Assembly: GCA_035524495.1 (NCBI GenBank)
Contig: DATKOR010000071.1
Location: forward strand, 1-38,897
Direction of reading: 5' to 3'
DNA length: 38,897 nucleotides
Source: CAIKZZ01 sp035524495
Lineage (GTDB): Bacteria > Pseudomonadota > Gammaproteobacteria > Steroidobacterales > Steroidobacteraceae
Shown: piece after piece, positions 1-10,823 of the stretch
How positions within the stretch are numbered: the first letter of the stretch is position 1
Layout of the letters: each line of letters starts with the position of its first letter
Position numbers and translations under genes: made by a program
Notes under the pieces: generated by a model
What the model saw: the letters and a program-made list of their open reading frames with translations, nothing else
Database searches by the model: none
What the model was told of the DNA's origin: nothing

Positions 1-1
1 G

Positions 2-178
2 CAGAATGCGGCGATGGTCGAGCAGTCGACCTCGGCGATCCACGCACTCGCCGAGGATGCCGAGTCCCTCGCGCGGCTCGTGGCGCGCTTTCGCACCACG
101 GATGCCCACCAGGCACGTGCCGCAGGCACCGCGCCCGGGCGAAACGTACGGCACGCGCCGTCGCGCACCATCGCATAA
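2..178 (+). CDS. methyl-accepting chemotaxis protein, C-terminal fragment
   Basis: The reading frame is open from the window edge to a TAA at 176-178 and gives 58 residues, so the 5' part of the gene lies outside. It begins QNAAMVEQSTSAIHALAEDA and continues into ESLARLVARFR. This is the signature of the last coiled-coil helix of the methyl-accepting chemotaxis protein signalling domain, where family members read QNAALVEQ(S/T) followed by a helix ending in V.RF. The protein would be a membrane chemoreceptor acting through CheW/CheA. After the helix there is a tail of about 23 basic residues without a recognisable CheR-docking pentapeptide. The ligand cannot be told because the sensor domain is missing. 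Confidence 0.85.
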   Translation, partial: QNAAMVEQSTSAIHALAEDAESLARLVARFRTTDAHQARAAGTAPGRNVRHAPSRTIA

Positions 179-179
179 T

Positions 180-194
180 GCCGCCTCCGGCGGC
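180..194 (+). terminator. GC hairpin just after the chemoreceptor stop codon
   Basis: GCCGCC (180-185) and GGCGGC (189-194) form a perfect 6-bp stem with a 3-nt loop, two bases after the TAA. No U run follows, so it is a candidate terminator or 3'-end stabiliser only. I see nothing else in 195-410. Confidence 0.4.
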
Positions 195-410
195 GACGCC
201 GGCTCGGGCGAGCATTCTCTGGCGCTTTCACGCGGCGCTCGCGCCGCGCCAGGCGTTGGCACTCATCCGGTCGAGGTCCATCTGGTCGGTGCTGCCTGCG
301 GGCGGCCGGGACAGCCGTTTCAGGACATCAAGCACGCCGGCTCGCCTCGGTGCAGGCGGTGTGCGGGATCTACGATGGAGCAACGCAGTCGACGCCGCTA
401 ACGTGGCGGC

Positions 411-1040
411 ATGCGTCGAGCTTGCAGGAATCGATGCGCGCCTGCCGCGGCGCTGACGATCGCGGCCAGCCTTTCGGGTTGCGTGCCGGTCGAGATGCCA
501 CTGCGCGCTGATGGCGCCTATCCGAGCGAATGGCCGGAGATCCAGCCCCTCGACGCCAAGTGCGAATCGCTCGGCGGCGCGTACCGCAACGAGGGAAGCT
601 TGGTGCAGCAGGACGGCAGCCGCGCAGTGATCCGGCTGAGCGAGCTTCTGACCGACACGCACGGCGGCGCGACCACGACCGTCACGGTGCAGACGCGGCC
701 GTACTTTCGAGCTACGACGACCAGCGTCGACGTCGCCTCGGACGACGGGCGGCCTCCGCAACAGCCGACGCCTTGCGTCTGCAACAAGCAGACGCTCCTG
801 TGCGTCGCCAAGATGACCACCTGGACCGTGCCTATGTTTGCGCTCGGCGGGTCGCAGCTCAACGTGTACATGGCGAGCGCCCGGGATGGATCGCTGATCG
901 CCAAGCTGCAACGCTACTCGGCCGGTCTGGTTGTCGTCGCGCCGTATTTCTACCGCAACTCGGAACCCTGGGCTCGCTTCGAGCGGATGGAGGCTGCGCC
1001 AGCGGTGTCGACAACCGCCGAGCCCGAAGGCCCTCCCTGA
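411..1040 (+). CDS. putative lipoprotein of unknown function
   Basis: This is a 209-residue protein with a basic N-terminus (MRRACRNR), a short hydrophobic stretch and a lipobox-like LSGC around residues 21-24. It is therefore probably exported and lipidated. The rest is soluble and Thr/Val-rich, with a CVCNKQTLLC cluster in the middle and a Pro/Glu-rich tail. I recognise no family. The start is the ATG at 411; no good Shine-Dalgarno sequence is visible, so the start is moderately certain. The gene stands alone between the chemoreceptor and the operator-bearing gap before the aldehyde dehydrogenase. Confidence 0.6.
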   Translation: MRRACRNRCAPAAALTIAASLSGCVPVEMPLRADGAYPSEWPEIQPLDAKCESLGGAYRNEGSLVQQDGSRAVIRLSELLTDTHGGATTTVTVQTRPYFRATTTSVDVASDDGRPPQQPTPCVCNKQTLLCVAKMTTWTVPMFALGGSQLNVYMASARDGSLIAKLQRYSAGLVVVAPYFYRNSEPWARFERMEAAPAVSTTAEPEGPP

Positions 1041-1155
1041 GCTACGCGTTCGCGGCGTAGATTCGTGTGGCCCGCGGCGTGCATCGCAAGCGCGCACGTC
1101 GGGGCCGAATGTCCATAACCTGGTCGTCTCACACTCGGCCAGCGGTCCGAGCTGC

Positions 1156-1200
1156 GCGAAATACCGGCAAGGTCCCGACAAATCCGGCAGGAACCCGCAA
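1156..1200 (+). promoter_or_regulatory. candidate AraC-type operator, copy 1
   Basis: CGGCAAG at 1165-1171 and CGGCAGG at 1185-1191 are direct half-sites whose starts are exactly 20 bp apart. Between them lies CCGACA (1175-1180), and AAC follows the second half-site. The same arrangement, with the same 20-bp spacing, recurs at 5321-5347. Direct half-sites about two helical turns apart are typical of AraC-family operators. The element ends about 104 bp before the aldehyde dehydrogenase start, leaving room for a promoter. Binding by the AraC-family protein at 4408-5304 is inferred. Confidence 0.6.
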
Positions 1201-1294
1201 CCATCCCGGGCAGACCGCTCCCACACTCCTGCCGACGCTGCAGCAGTGCGCGCCCGGTTGCGCCCTGCGTTCCCACGAATCGCATGAGGTCAAC

Positions 1295-2812
1295 ATGAGC
1301 GCCTTACAGAGCTTCGGACGACTGAGCGCCCACCATCGCATCGGCGGGGAGCTTCGCCGCGCCGCCGGTCGCGAGGCGCTCGCGGTCATCGACCCTGCGA
1401 CCGAAGCGAAGGTCGGCGAGATCGTCGACGCGACGCCCGCCGAGATCGCAAGCGCGGTCACCGCCGCCAATGACGCGCAGCGAAGCTGGAGGAAGGTGAA
1501 CTATCACCGTCGCGCCGAGCTGCTGCACGAAGTGTCGCGCCGGCTGATGGCGGCGCGGCCGCTCATTGCCGAGATGCTGACGCGCGAGATGGGCAAGCCT
1601 TACAAGGAATCGGCTGACGAGGTCGCGTGGTCGGCGAGTGCCGTCGACTACTACGCCGAGGTCGCGCGCCACGAGGCCGGGCGCGTGCTCGGGCCGACCG
1701 TCGACGGGCAGTTCCATTTCACGACCAAGGACCCGCTCGGCGTCGTCGTCATCATCCTGCCGTTCAACTATCCGCTGTGCCTCTTGTGCTGGCAGGCGGC
1801 GGCGGCGCTTGCGAGCGGCAACGCCGTCATCATCAAGCCGTCCGAGCAGACGACGCTGACGACGCTCGAGTTCATCGCCGCCTTCGATGCCTTGCCGGCC
1901 GGGCTCGTGCAGGTGCTCGCCGGCGGCGGGGTCGTCGGGCGCGGGCTCGTCGAGCACGCCGACACGCACATGGTCGCCTTCACCGGCGGCATCGAGACCG
2001 GGCGGCTCGTCGCCGAGGCCTGCGGGCGGCTCTACAAGCGCGCGCTCATCGAGACCTCGGGCAACGATCCCTACATCGTGATGCCGTCGGCGCCGATCGA
2101 TACCGCGGCGCGCGGCGCCGCGTTCGGCGCCTTCCTCAACTGCGGCCAGGTGTGCGCCGCGGCCGAGCGCTTCTACGTCCACGAGCGCGTCTACGACGAG
2201 TTCGTCGCGCGCCTCGTGCACTACGCGCGCCAGGTCAGGATCGGCAACGGCCTCGAGCGCGTCGACATGGGACCGCTCGCCTCGAAGCGCGAGCTCGACC
2301 GCTACCTGCGGGTGGTCGCGCAGGCCAAGGCCGACGGCGCCGAGGTGCTCGCCGGCGGTGGGCGGCCGGCGGCGCTCAAGAAGGGCTGGTTCGTCGACGC
2401 GACGGTGCTCGGCCGGGTGTCGCCGACCGCGGCGATCATGAATAATGAGTCCTTCGGGCCGGTCGCCCCGGTGTGCGCGGTGAAGGACCTCGATGAAGCG
2501 CTCGCGCTCGCGAACCGCTCGCGCTATGGCCTCGGCGCGACGATCTACACGCGCGACCTCGATGAGTCGATGCGCGCGGTCAACGAGCTCGAGGCCGGCA
2601 TGGTGTGGGTCAACGCGCCGCTCCTCGACAATGACGCGGGCCCCTTCGGCGGCCGCAAGCAGTCCGGCATGGGCCGCCAGCTCGGCGCCGAGGGCCTCGA
2701 CACCTTCCGGCACACCAAGCTCGCGATGATCGACTCGGCCGCGAAGCCCCACGACTTCTGGTGGTTCCCGTACGCCGACGCCGAGGCATTCCCGGGCGGG
2801 CCGCGTGGCTGA
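1295..2812 (+). CDS. aldehyde dehydrogenase (NAD(P)-dependent)
   Basis: This 505-residue protein of the ALDH superfamily oxidises an aldehyde to its acid in the cytoplasm. The catalytic cysteine is Cys287 in NCGQVCAA, and the general base is Glu253 in ETSGND. The 34-residue gap between them equals that of the family (268/302). PFNYP near residue 160 and KPSEQT match the cofactor-binding fold. The ETSGNDP variant in place of the usual ELGG places it outside the best-known branches, so the substrate is open. The ATG at 1295 has GAGG five bases upstream. It is the first gene after operator copy 1, and its stop overlaps the next start (GTGGCTGA). The substrate is inferred to be a breakdown product handled by this locus. 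Confidence 0.88.
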   Translation: MSALQSFGRLSAHHRIGGELRRAAGREALAVIDPATEAKVGEIVDATPAEIASAVTAANDAQRSWRKVNYHRRAELLHEVSRRLMAARPLIAEMLTREMGKPYKESADEVAWSASAVDYYAEVARHEAGRVLGPTVDGQFHFTTKDPLGVVVIILPFNYPLCLLCWQAAAALASGNAVIIKPSEQTTLTTLEFIAAFDALPAGLVQVLAGGGVVGRGLVEHADTHMVAFTGGIETGRLVAEACGRLYKRALIETSGNDPYIVMPSAPIDTAARGAAFGAFLNCGQVCAAAERFYVHERVYDEFVARLVHYARQVRIGNGLERVDMGPLASKRELDRYLRVVAQAKADGAEVLAGGGRPAALKKGWFVDATVLGRVSPTAAIMNNESFGPVAPVCAVKDLDEALALANRSRYGLGATIYTRDLDESMRAVNELEAGMVWVNAPLLDNDAGPFGGRKQSGMGRQLGAEGLDTFRHTKLAMIDSAAKPHDFWWFPYADAEAFPGGPRG

Positions 2813-2975
2813 ATCCGGGGGCCGCGAGGCGCTCCCCGAGGCGCTCGCGGCGCGGCTCGCGGCGGTCGAAACCCACGCGGTTGACGCGGACTTCGACCGC
2901 ACGAGCTGGATCTGGATGGTGCTGCTTGGCGTGCTGCTGCCGATCGGCCTCCTCGTACTTGGGTGGTGGCTGTGA
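2805..2975 (+). CDS. small single-pass membrane protein between dehydrogenase and permease
   Basis: This 56-residue reading frame starts at GTG 2805, inside the last codons of the aldehyde dehydrogenase (8-nt overlap). It stops at TGA 2973-2975, overlapping the GTG start of the permease. Residues 1-35 form an Ala/Glu-rich amphipathic helix. It is followed by one hydrophobic segment, WIWMVLLGVLLPIGLLVLG, ending WWL. Stop-start overlap at both ends points to translational coupling. I recognise no family. A plausible role is an accessory or stabilising subunit of the downstream NCS1 permease, but that is inference from position only. Confidence 0.65.
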   Translation: MAESGGREALPEALAARLAAVETHAVDADFDRTSWIWMVLLGVLLPIGLLVLGWWL

Positions 2976-4375
2976 GCGAGGCGGGGCGCGCGCCCGCCGA
3001 CGAGAGTGCCTGGCCGCTGCTCCCTTCCGAGCGCACGTGGGGCCCGTGGCGCCTCGCCGTGACGCTCGTGACCGCCTCGGCCGCGACCTGGTGCTATCTG
3101 ATCGGCGAGTCGGTCGGCCAGTACCTGGGGTTTTTCGAGGGCGCCCTGTCGCTGACCGCCGGCTGCATGATCGGCATGCTGCTGGTGCTGCTCGCCGCGG
3201 GCCCGGCCTCGGCGCGCTTCGGCGTCGACTCGATCGCGAGCTCGAAGCCGCAGTTCGGCTCGCGCGGCTGGGCGGTGCCGGCGGCGCTGCAGTCGGTGTC
3301 GATCATCGGCTGGAACTCGCTGCTGATCATCTTCTTCGCGAAGTCGGCGACGCAGCTCCTCGGCGTGCTCGGCCTGGTCGCGCCGGGCGGCGCGCCCGCG
3401 ATGCTGGTGCCGCTGCTGACGCTCATGGCCTGCGCGATCATCTTCCTCGCGCTGCGCCGCGGCGCGACCGGGGTGTCGGCGGCCTCGAACATCCTGGTCG
3501 CGCACGTCTTCGTCGGCCTGTGGATGCTGTACCTGCTCGTGTCGCGGCGCTGGCCCGAGCTCGTCGCGGCCCAGCCGCCGGCCGCGAGCCCGGACCGGCT
3601 CTGGAACTACACGACGGGCGTCGAGCTCGGCATCGCGACGACGCTGTCGTGGTGGCCGTACCTCGGCGCGATGATCCGGATGGCGCCGAATGCGCGCGCG
3701 GTCGTGCTGCCCGTCATGCTCGGCATGGGCGCGCCGGTGCCGCTCTTGAGCCTGATCGGGCTCGCCGGCGTGCTCGTCCTCAAGTCCTCGGACCCCTCCG
3801 AGTGGCTGAGGACCGTCGGCGGCCCCGGTTACGCGGTCGTGTCGCTCGCGTTCGTGACGGCCGCGAACTTCGGAACCGCAATCACCGGCATCTACGCCGC
3901 GACGATCGGCCTTCGCAACTTCCGCGCCCTCGAGCGCCGCTCGTGGACGACGCTGCTCGCGATCAACATCGCGCCGGTCGCGCTCGTCGGCATGTTCATC
4001 CCCGAGCTCTTCTTCGCGAAGTTCGGCAGCTTCCTCGCGCTGATCGGGGTTGCGTTCGCGCCGCTGTGCGGCATCCAGATCGCCGACTACTTCGTGCTCA
4101 GGCGCCGGCAGATCGACCTGCGCGCGCTCTACTCCGAGGCGAAGGGAAGCCCGTACCACTACTGGCACGGTGTCAATCCCGCCGCGCTCGCCGGGCTCGC
4201 CGCCGGCTGCCTGGTCTACGTCGCGCTGCTGAACCCCTTGAGCTACGTCTCGGCGGGCCCCTACCGCTACCTGACGGCCTCGCTGCCCGCGACCGTCGCC
4301 GCCGGACTCGTCTACCTCGCATCGAGTGCCCTCGGCCGGCGGCGCACCTCAGTAGTATCGGCCCCCGACCGGTAA
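2972..4375 (+). CDS. NCS1-family permease (cytosine/purine/allantoin/hydantoin type)
   Basis: The protein has 467 residues and about twelve hydrophobic segments. It begins with a soluble N-terminus followed by ERTWGPWRLAVTLV, and continues with IGWNSLLIIFFAKS and PKPQFG-like SSKPQFGSRGW; this is the pattern of the nucleobase:cation symporter-1 family. Members import cytosine, uracil, allantoin, hydantoins, thiamine or related N-heterocycles with H+ or Na+. The exact substrate cannot be read from the sequence. I prefer the GTG at 2972, which overlaps the previous stop as GTGA, over the GTG at 2963. The gene lies in the operon of the aldehyde dehydrogenase and is followed after 32 bp by the AraC regulator. 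Confidence 0.85.
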   Translation: MSEAGRAPADESAWPLLPSERTWGPWRLAVTLVTASAATWCYLIGESVGQYLGFFEGALSLTAGCMIGMLLVLLAAGPASARFGVDSIASSKPQFGSRGWAVPAALQSVSIIGWNSLLIIFFAKSATQLLGVLGLVAPGGAPAMLVPLLTLMACAIIFLALRRGATGVSAASNILVAHVFVGLWMLYLLVSRRWPELVAAQPPAASPDRLWNYTTGVELGIATTLSWWPYLGAMIRMAPNARAVVLPVMLGMGAPVPLLSLIGLAGVLVLKSSDPSEWLRTVGGPGYAVVSLAFVTAANFGTAITGIYAATIGLRNFRALERRSWTTLLAINIAPVALVGMFIPELFFAKFGSFLALIGVAFAPLCGIQIADYFVLRRRQIDLRALYSEAKGSPYHYWHGVNPAALAGLAAGCLVYVALLNPLSYVSAGPYRYLTASLPATVAAGLVYLASSALGRRRTSVVSAPDR

Positions 4376-4407
4376 TATATTGACCGGGCACACAGGGCGG
4401 AGGGCTC

Positions 4408-5304
4408 TTGACGAACCCGGAGTCTGGTTCCGAGAACGGCTATCGTTCGTGGCAGCGCCACCTGCCGCAGCCGCCGACGCTGTCGAGCTCGACGCTCGGC
4501 TGGCGGCACATCGAGGCGCACCGCTACGACGGGCTGCGCTGCGACGAGCTCGACCTGCCGCCGGTGCCCCGGCACTTCATCTGCGCGCATCTTCTGCGGC
4601 CCTGCGAGGTCGATACGCGCTGGGCCGGCCGCATGCACCGCGGCCGCTCGCTGCCGGGGAATGCGATGCTGATGTCGGCGGGGCAGGACAGCGTGTGGCA
4701 CTGCTCGGCGGCGGTCGGTGAGCTGCACGTCTTCCTCGACCCCGCGATCGTCGACGAGGTCGCCGAGGAGATCGGCGGGCGCGGCTTTCACCTGATCGAG
4801 GGGCTCGGGCTCGTCGACCCCGCGATCCGCGACATCTCGATGCAGCTCCTCGGCGAGCTCGAGCGCCCGGGGATCGGAACCCGGCTCTTCGCGGACACGA
4901 TGGCCCGGGCGCTTGCGCTGCAGCTGCTGCGCCGGCACTCGACCGCGCGCGCCCAGGAAGCGCCGCAGCGCGTCGAGATCACGACCCGCCAGCTGCGCGC
5001 TGCGGTCGACTACATCGAGTCCCACCTCGACCAGGACCTCTCGCTAGAGACGATCGCCGCGGCGGCGGCCATGAGCGCGTTTCGCTTCGCGCGGGCGTTT
5101 CGCAAGGCGATCGGCCAGTCGCCGCGCCAGTACGTGATCGGGCGGCGAATCGAGCGCGCGATGGAGCTCCTGCGCTCGACCGATCGCGACCTCGCCGAGG
5201 TCGCCAACGTGGTCGGGTTCTCTACACAGAGCCATTTCACGTCCGTGTTCAGCCGGCGCTGCGGCACGACGCCGAAGCGCTACCGCGACGCGCTGCGCGC
5301 CTGA
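4408..5304 (+). CDS. AraC-family transcriptional regulator
   Basis: The protein has 298 residues. The C-terminal 100 contain the two helix-turn-helix motifs of the AraC/XylS family: LSLETIAAAAAMSAFRFARA, then DLAEVANVVGFSTQSHFTSV followed by F.R..GTTPKRYR. The N-terminal 190 residues would hold the ligand domain but lack a recognisable AraC-type cupin signature. The start is a TTG at 4408 with GGAGG just upstream (about 4399-4403). It probably belongs to the transcript of the aldehyde dehydrogenase and permease, and would then be autoregulated through operator copy 1. Operator copy 2 lies 16 bp after its stop codon, in front of the second operon. Confidence 0.9.
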   Translation: MTNPESGSENGYRSWQRHLPQPPTLSSSTLGWRHIEAHRYDGLRCDELDLPPVPRHFICAHLLRPCEVDTRWAGRMHRGRSLPGNAMLMSAGQDSVWHCSAAVGELHVFLDPAIVDEVAEEIGGRGFHLIEGLGLVDPAIRDISMQLLGELERPGIGTRLFADTMARALALQLLRRHSTARAQEAPQRVEITTRQLRAAVDYIESHLDQDLSLETIAAAAAMSAFRFARAFRKAIGQSPRQYVIGRRIERAMELLRSTDRDLAEVANVVGFSTQSHFTSVFSRRCGTTPKRYRDALRA

Positions 5305-5313
5305 GGCCGACAC

Positions 5314-5356
5314 CCGAAATCGGCAAGTTTCCGACAGCGGCGGCAGGAACGCGAAA
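5314..5356 (+). promoter_or_regulatory. candidate AraC-type operator, copy 2
   Basis: CGGCAAG (5321-5327) and CGGCAGG (5341-5347) are direct half-sites 20 bp apart, with CCGACA at 5331-5336 and AAC at 5348-5350. Over the 30 bases from the first half-site through AAC it matches copy 1 at about 24 positions, and both are preceded by CGAAAT. It ends 97 bp before the ATG at 5444. A CCCGGC/GCCGGG hairpin (5359-5375) lies between it and the gene. Confidence 0.6.
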
Positions 5357-5443
5357 GACCCGGCGGGCTGCCGGGCGCACCCTCGGCCTGCACGCAGACG
5401 CCGCGCCGCGGAGGGTCTGGCGTGCCTAGGGGGAGGAGAGGTC

Positions 5444-5878
5444 ATGCGCAGGCCGTTGCGCCTTGGGGTCGTCCTGGCCGCGACGCTCGTCGCGTCCGTC
5501 GCGGGCGCCGCTGAGCGGCTCGCGCTCGTCGAGCGCGCGACCGGCGAGAAGGTCGTGCCCATCAGCACGGCCGCGGACGCCCTGGGAGATCAGCTCGTGT
5601 TCTCGAACCCGCTCTATGACGGCGACAACCGTGCCGTCGTCGGCGCGAGCCGCGGTGCCTGCGTGCGGATCGAGATCGGCCGCTGGTGGGACTGCCGCTT
5701 CACGCTCGAGCTCAAGGGCGGGGCGCTGATGGTCGCCGGGGCCTATCCCGACGAGGGCGACGTCGAGTTCGCGATCATCGGCGGCACCGGGCACTACGCG
5801 GCGGCGCACGGGACGCTCGCGGTGCACGCGCGGGATGCCGCGCACTCGGCCTACGACTTCAAGGTGGCGCTGCGGTGA
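5444..5878 (+). CDS. secreted allene-oxide-cyclase/dirigent-like barrel protein
   Basis: This is a 144-residue protein with a clear signal peptide (basic MRRPLR, hydrophobic core, cleavage near residues 22-23 at AGAAE). The mature part contains EFAIIGGTGHYAAAHGTL, the hallmark of the AOC-barrel/dirigent fold (G-G-T-G-x-[FY]-x-x-A-x-G). It also has the preceding GALMVAGAYPDEGD strand. Plant members bind and shape hydrophobic or aromatic ligands; bacterial members are mostly uncharacterised. A periplasmic ligand-binding role here is inference. GGAGGAGAGG lies just before the ATG. The stop overlaps the next start as GTGA, so it is coupled to the FAD enzyme. Confidence 0.75.
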   Translation: MRRPLRLGVVLAATLVASVAGAAERLALVERATGEKVVPISTAADALGDQLVFSNPLYDGDNRAVVGASRGACVRIEIGRWWDCRFTLELKGGALMVAGAYPDEGDVEFAIIGGTGHYAAAHGTLAVHARDAAHSAYDFKVALR

Positions 5879-8331
5879 ACACCGCCGCAGCCGGCAAGCT
5901 CCCCGACCGGGCGCGCGTCGTCATCATCGGCGGCGGCGTCATCGGCTGCTCGATCGCCTACCACCTCGCGAAGCTCGGCTGGCGCGACGTCGTGCTGCTC
6001 GAGCGCAAGCAGCTGACCTCGGGCACGACCTGGCACGCGGCGGGGCTCTTGACGACGCTGCGCGACACCGAGACGCAGACGAAGCTCGCGAAGTACTCGC
6101 AGGACCTCTACCGGACGCTCGAGGCCGAGACCGGGCAGGCGACCGGGATCATCGACTGCGGCTCGATCCAGCTGGCGCTGACCAAGGACAAGGCCGAGGA
6201 GATGCGCCGCGGCTTTCACATGGCGCAGACCTTCGGCGTCGAGGCCCACGAAATAGGGCCTGCGGAGGTCAAGGCGCTGTGGCCGCTCGCCGAGGTCGGC
6301 GACCTGGTCGCGGCGTTTCACTTCCCGCGCGATGCGCGCGCGAACCCGACCGACGTCACGCAGGCGCTCGCCAAGGGCGCGCGCCAGGGCGGCGTGCGGA
6401 TCTTCGAGCACACGCCGGTGACCGGCATCCTGCAGGCGAACGGGCGCGTGACCGGGGTGCGGACGGAATTCGGCGACGTCGCGGCCGAGGTGGTCGTCAA
6501 CTGCGCCGGCATGTGGGCGCGCGCGGTCGGCAAGATGGCGGGCGTGAACGTGCCGCTGCACGCGGCCGAGCACTACTACCTGATCTCGGAGCCGGTCGCC
6601 TCCGTGCACCCGAAGCTGCCGATCCTGCGCGACCCGGGGCGCTCGGCGTACATCCGCGAGGAGGCCGGCAAGATCATGGTCGGGCTCTTCGAGTCGGTCG
6701 CGCGACCCTGGGGCGAGCGCGGCATCCCCGAGGACTTCGCCTTCGGCGACATCCCGCCCGACTGGGACCGGATGTATCCCTACATCGAGCGCGCGATGGC
6801 GCGCGTGCCGTGCCTGCTCGATGCCGGCATCAAGCTCCTGTTCTGCGGGCCGGAGTCGTTCACGCCGGACCACAACTACCTGATGGGCGAGGCGCCGAAC
6901 CTCAGGAATTTCTTCGTCGCCGCGGGCTTCAACTCGCTCGGCATCCTCTCGGGCGGCGGCGTCGGCCAGGTGATGGCGCAGTGGATCGTCGACGGCCACC
7001 CGCCGATGGACGTCTGGTCGGTGAACCTGCGCCGCGCGCACCCCTGGCAGGACAACGACCGCTACCTCTACGACCGCACGGTCGAGGCGCTCGGCATCGG
7101 CTACCAGGACCACTGGCCGTTCCGGCAGTGGACGACCGCGCGCGGCGTCAAGAAGAGCATCCTGCACGACCGTCTCGCGGCCGCCGGCGCCTGCTTCGGC
7201 GAGTCGGCCGGCTGGGAGCGCCCGAACTGGTACGCGCGACCGGGCCAGAAGGCCGAGTACCAGTACGGCTGGGGCCGCCAGAACTGGTTCGCGAACAACG
7301 CCGAGGAGCACCGCGCGGTCCGCGAGCGCGTCGGCGTCTTCGAGCAGTCCTCGTTCTCGAAGCTCCTCGTGCAGGGCCGGGATGCGGCGCGGACGCTGAA
7401 CCGGATCTCGACCGCCGACGTCGACGTCGCGGTCGGGCGCGCGGTCTACACGCAGTTCCTGAACACCCGCGGCGGCATCGAGGCGGACCTGACGGTGACG
7501 CGCCTCGCGCCCGACCGCTTCCTCGTCGTGACCGCCGCCTTCACGCACGGCCACGTCGAGTCCTGGATCCGCAACCACACCCCGGACGGTGCGCACGCGC
7601 TGCTGACCGACGTCTCCGGCGCCTACGCGATGCTGAACGTGCAGGGGCCGAACTCGCGCGCGCTGCTCGCAGCGCTCTCGCCCGACGACTTCTCGAACGC
7701 GGGCTTTCCGTTCGCGACCTGCCGCGAGGTCCGGATCGGCTACCAGACGCTGTACGCGCTGCGCCTGACTTACATGGGCGAGCTCGGCTGGGAGCTCTAC
7801 GTGCCGACCGCGTTCGCGCTGCCCGTCTACGATGCGCTCGTGGCCGAGGGCGCCGCGCACGGGCTCGCGCACTGCGGCTACCACACGCTGAACTCGCTCA
7901 GGATCGAGAAGGCCTACCGCGACTGGTCGCACGACGTCGGTCCCGACGACACGCCGCTCGAGTCGGGGCTCGCCTTCACCTGCGCCTGGGACAAGCCCGG
8001 CGGCTTCATCGGCCGCGATGCGCTGCTCGCCGCGCGCGCGCTCGGCCCCCCGAAGCGCCGGCTGGTGCAGTTCCTGCTCGCGGACCCGGACGCGCTCGTC
8101 TACCACAACGAGCCGGTCTTCAGAGACGGCGAGCGCGTCGGCTACGTGACCTCCGGGATGTTCGGTCACACGCTCGGCGCCGCGGTCGCGCTCGGCTACG
8201 TGACGGGCACCGCGACGCCCGAAGCGCTCGCGCGGAGCCGCTTCGAGATCGAGCTCGCCGACCGGCGCGTCGCGGCGCGCGCCTCGCTGACGCCGCTCTA
8301 CGACCCGAAGAACCTGAAGGTGCGCGCCTGA
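5875..8331 (+). CDS. dimethylglycine/sarcosine dehydrogenase-type FAD oxidoreductase with GcvT domain
   Basis: The 818-residue length equals that of the dimethylglycine dehydrogenase family. Residues about 14-370 form the DAO-type FAD domain (IIGGGVIGCS at 17-26). His54 in TTWHAAGLL is at the site where this family attaches FAD covalently. A central FAO_M-like linker follows to about 430, then GcvT folate-binding domains to the end, including YMGELGWELYVP. Such enzymes oxidise an N-methyl group and pass the carbon to tetrahydrofolate as 5,10-methylene-THF. The substrate (dimethylglycine, sarcosine or another N-methyl compound) cannot be fixed. The GTG at 5875 overlaps the preceding stop. The protein has no signal peptide and would be cytoplasmic. 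Confidence 0.9.
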   Translation: MNTAAAGKLPDRARVVIIGGGVIGCSIAYHLAKLGWRDVVLLERKQLTSGTTWHAAGLLTTLRDTETQTKLAKYSQDLYRTLEAETGQATGIIDCGSIQLALTKDKAEEMRRGFHMAQTFGVEAHEIGPAEVKALWPLAEVGDLVAAFHFPRDARANPTDVTQALAKGARQGGVRIFEHTPVTGILQANGRVTGVRTEFGDVAAEVVVNCAGMWARAVGKMAGVNVPLHAAEHYYLISEPVASVHPKLPILRDPGRSAYIREEAGKIMVGLFESVARPWGERGIPEDFAFGDIPPDWDRMYPYIERAMARVPCLLDAGIKLLFCGPESFTPDHNYLMGEAPNLRNFFVAAGFNSLGILSGGGVGQVMAQWIVDGHPPMDVWSVNLRRAHPWQDNDRYLYDRTVEALGIGYQDHWPFRQWTTARGVKKSILHDRLAAAGACFGESAGWERPNWYARPGQKAEYQYGWGRQNWFANNAEEHRAVRERVGVFEQSSFSKLLVQGRDAARTLNRISTADVDVAVGRAVYTQFLNTRGGIEADLTVTRLAPDRFLVVTAAFTHGHVESWIRNHTPDGAHALLTDVSGAYAMLNVQGPNSRALLAALSPDDFSNAGFPFATCREVRIGYQTLYALRLTYMGELGWELYVPTAFALPVYDALVAEGAAHGLAHCGYHTLNSLRIEKAYRDWSHDVGPDDTPLESGLAFTCAWDKPGGFIGRDALLAARALGPPKRRLVQFLLADPDALVYHNEPVFRDGERVGYVTSGMFGHTLGAAVALGYVTGTATPEALARSRFEIELADRRVAARASLTPLYDPKNLKVRA

Positions 8332-8363
8332 GCGGCACCGGCCCGAGCGAACACGACAACAGC

Positions 8364-8378
8364 GCGGCGTTGCGCCGC
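8364..8378 (+). terminator. intergenic hairpin between dehydrogenase and receptor
   Basis: GCGGCG (8364-8369) and CGCCGC (8373-8378) form a perfect 6-bp stem with a 3-nt loop in the 74-bp gap. There is no U tract. It may partly terminate transcription or stabilise mRNA ends, so the two genes could be expressed at different levels. Confidence 0.35.
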
Positions 8379-8405
8379 CCCCGACTCTCAGACCGGAGCT
8401 TCGAC

Positions 8406-10799
<2,394 letters not shown>

Positions 10800-10823
10800 G
10801 GCGGGCGGGTGGGGAGGCCACTG

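Noticed and set aside
1304..4168. 954-residue open frame on the minus strand
   Set aside because: It is antisense to the aldehyde dehydrogenase and permease, is made mostly of Arg, Ala, Glu and Asp, and has no motif. In GC-rich DNA such frames arise from codon bias on the opposite strand.
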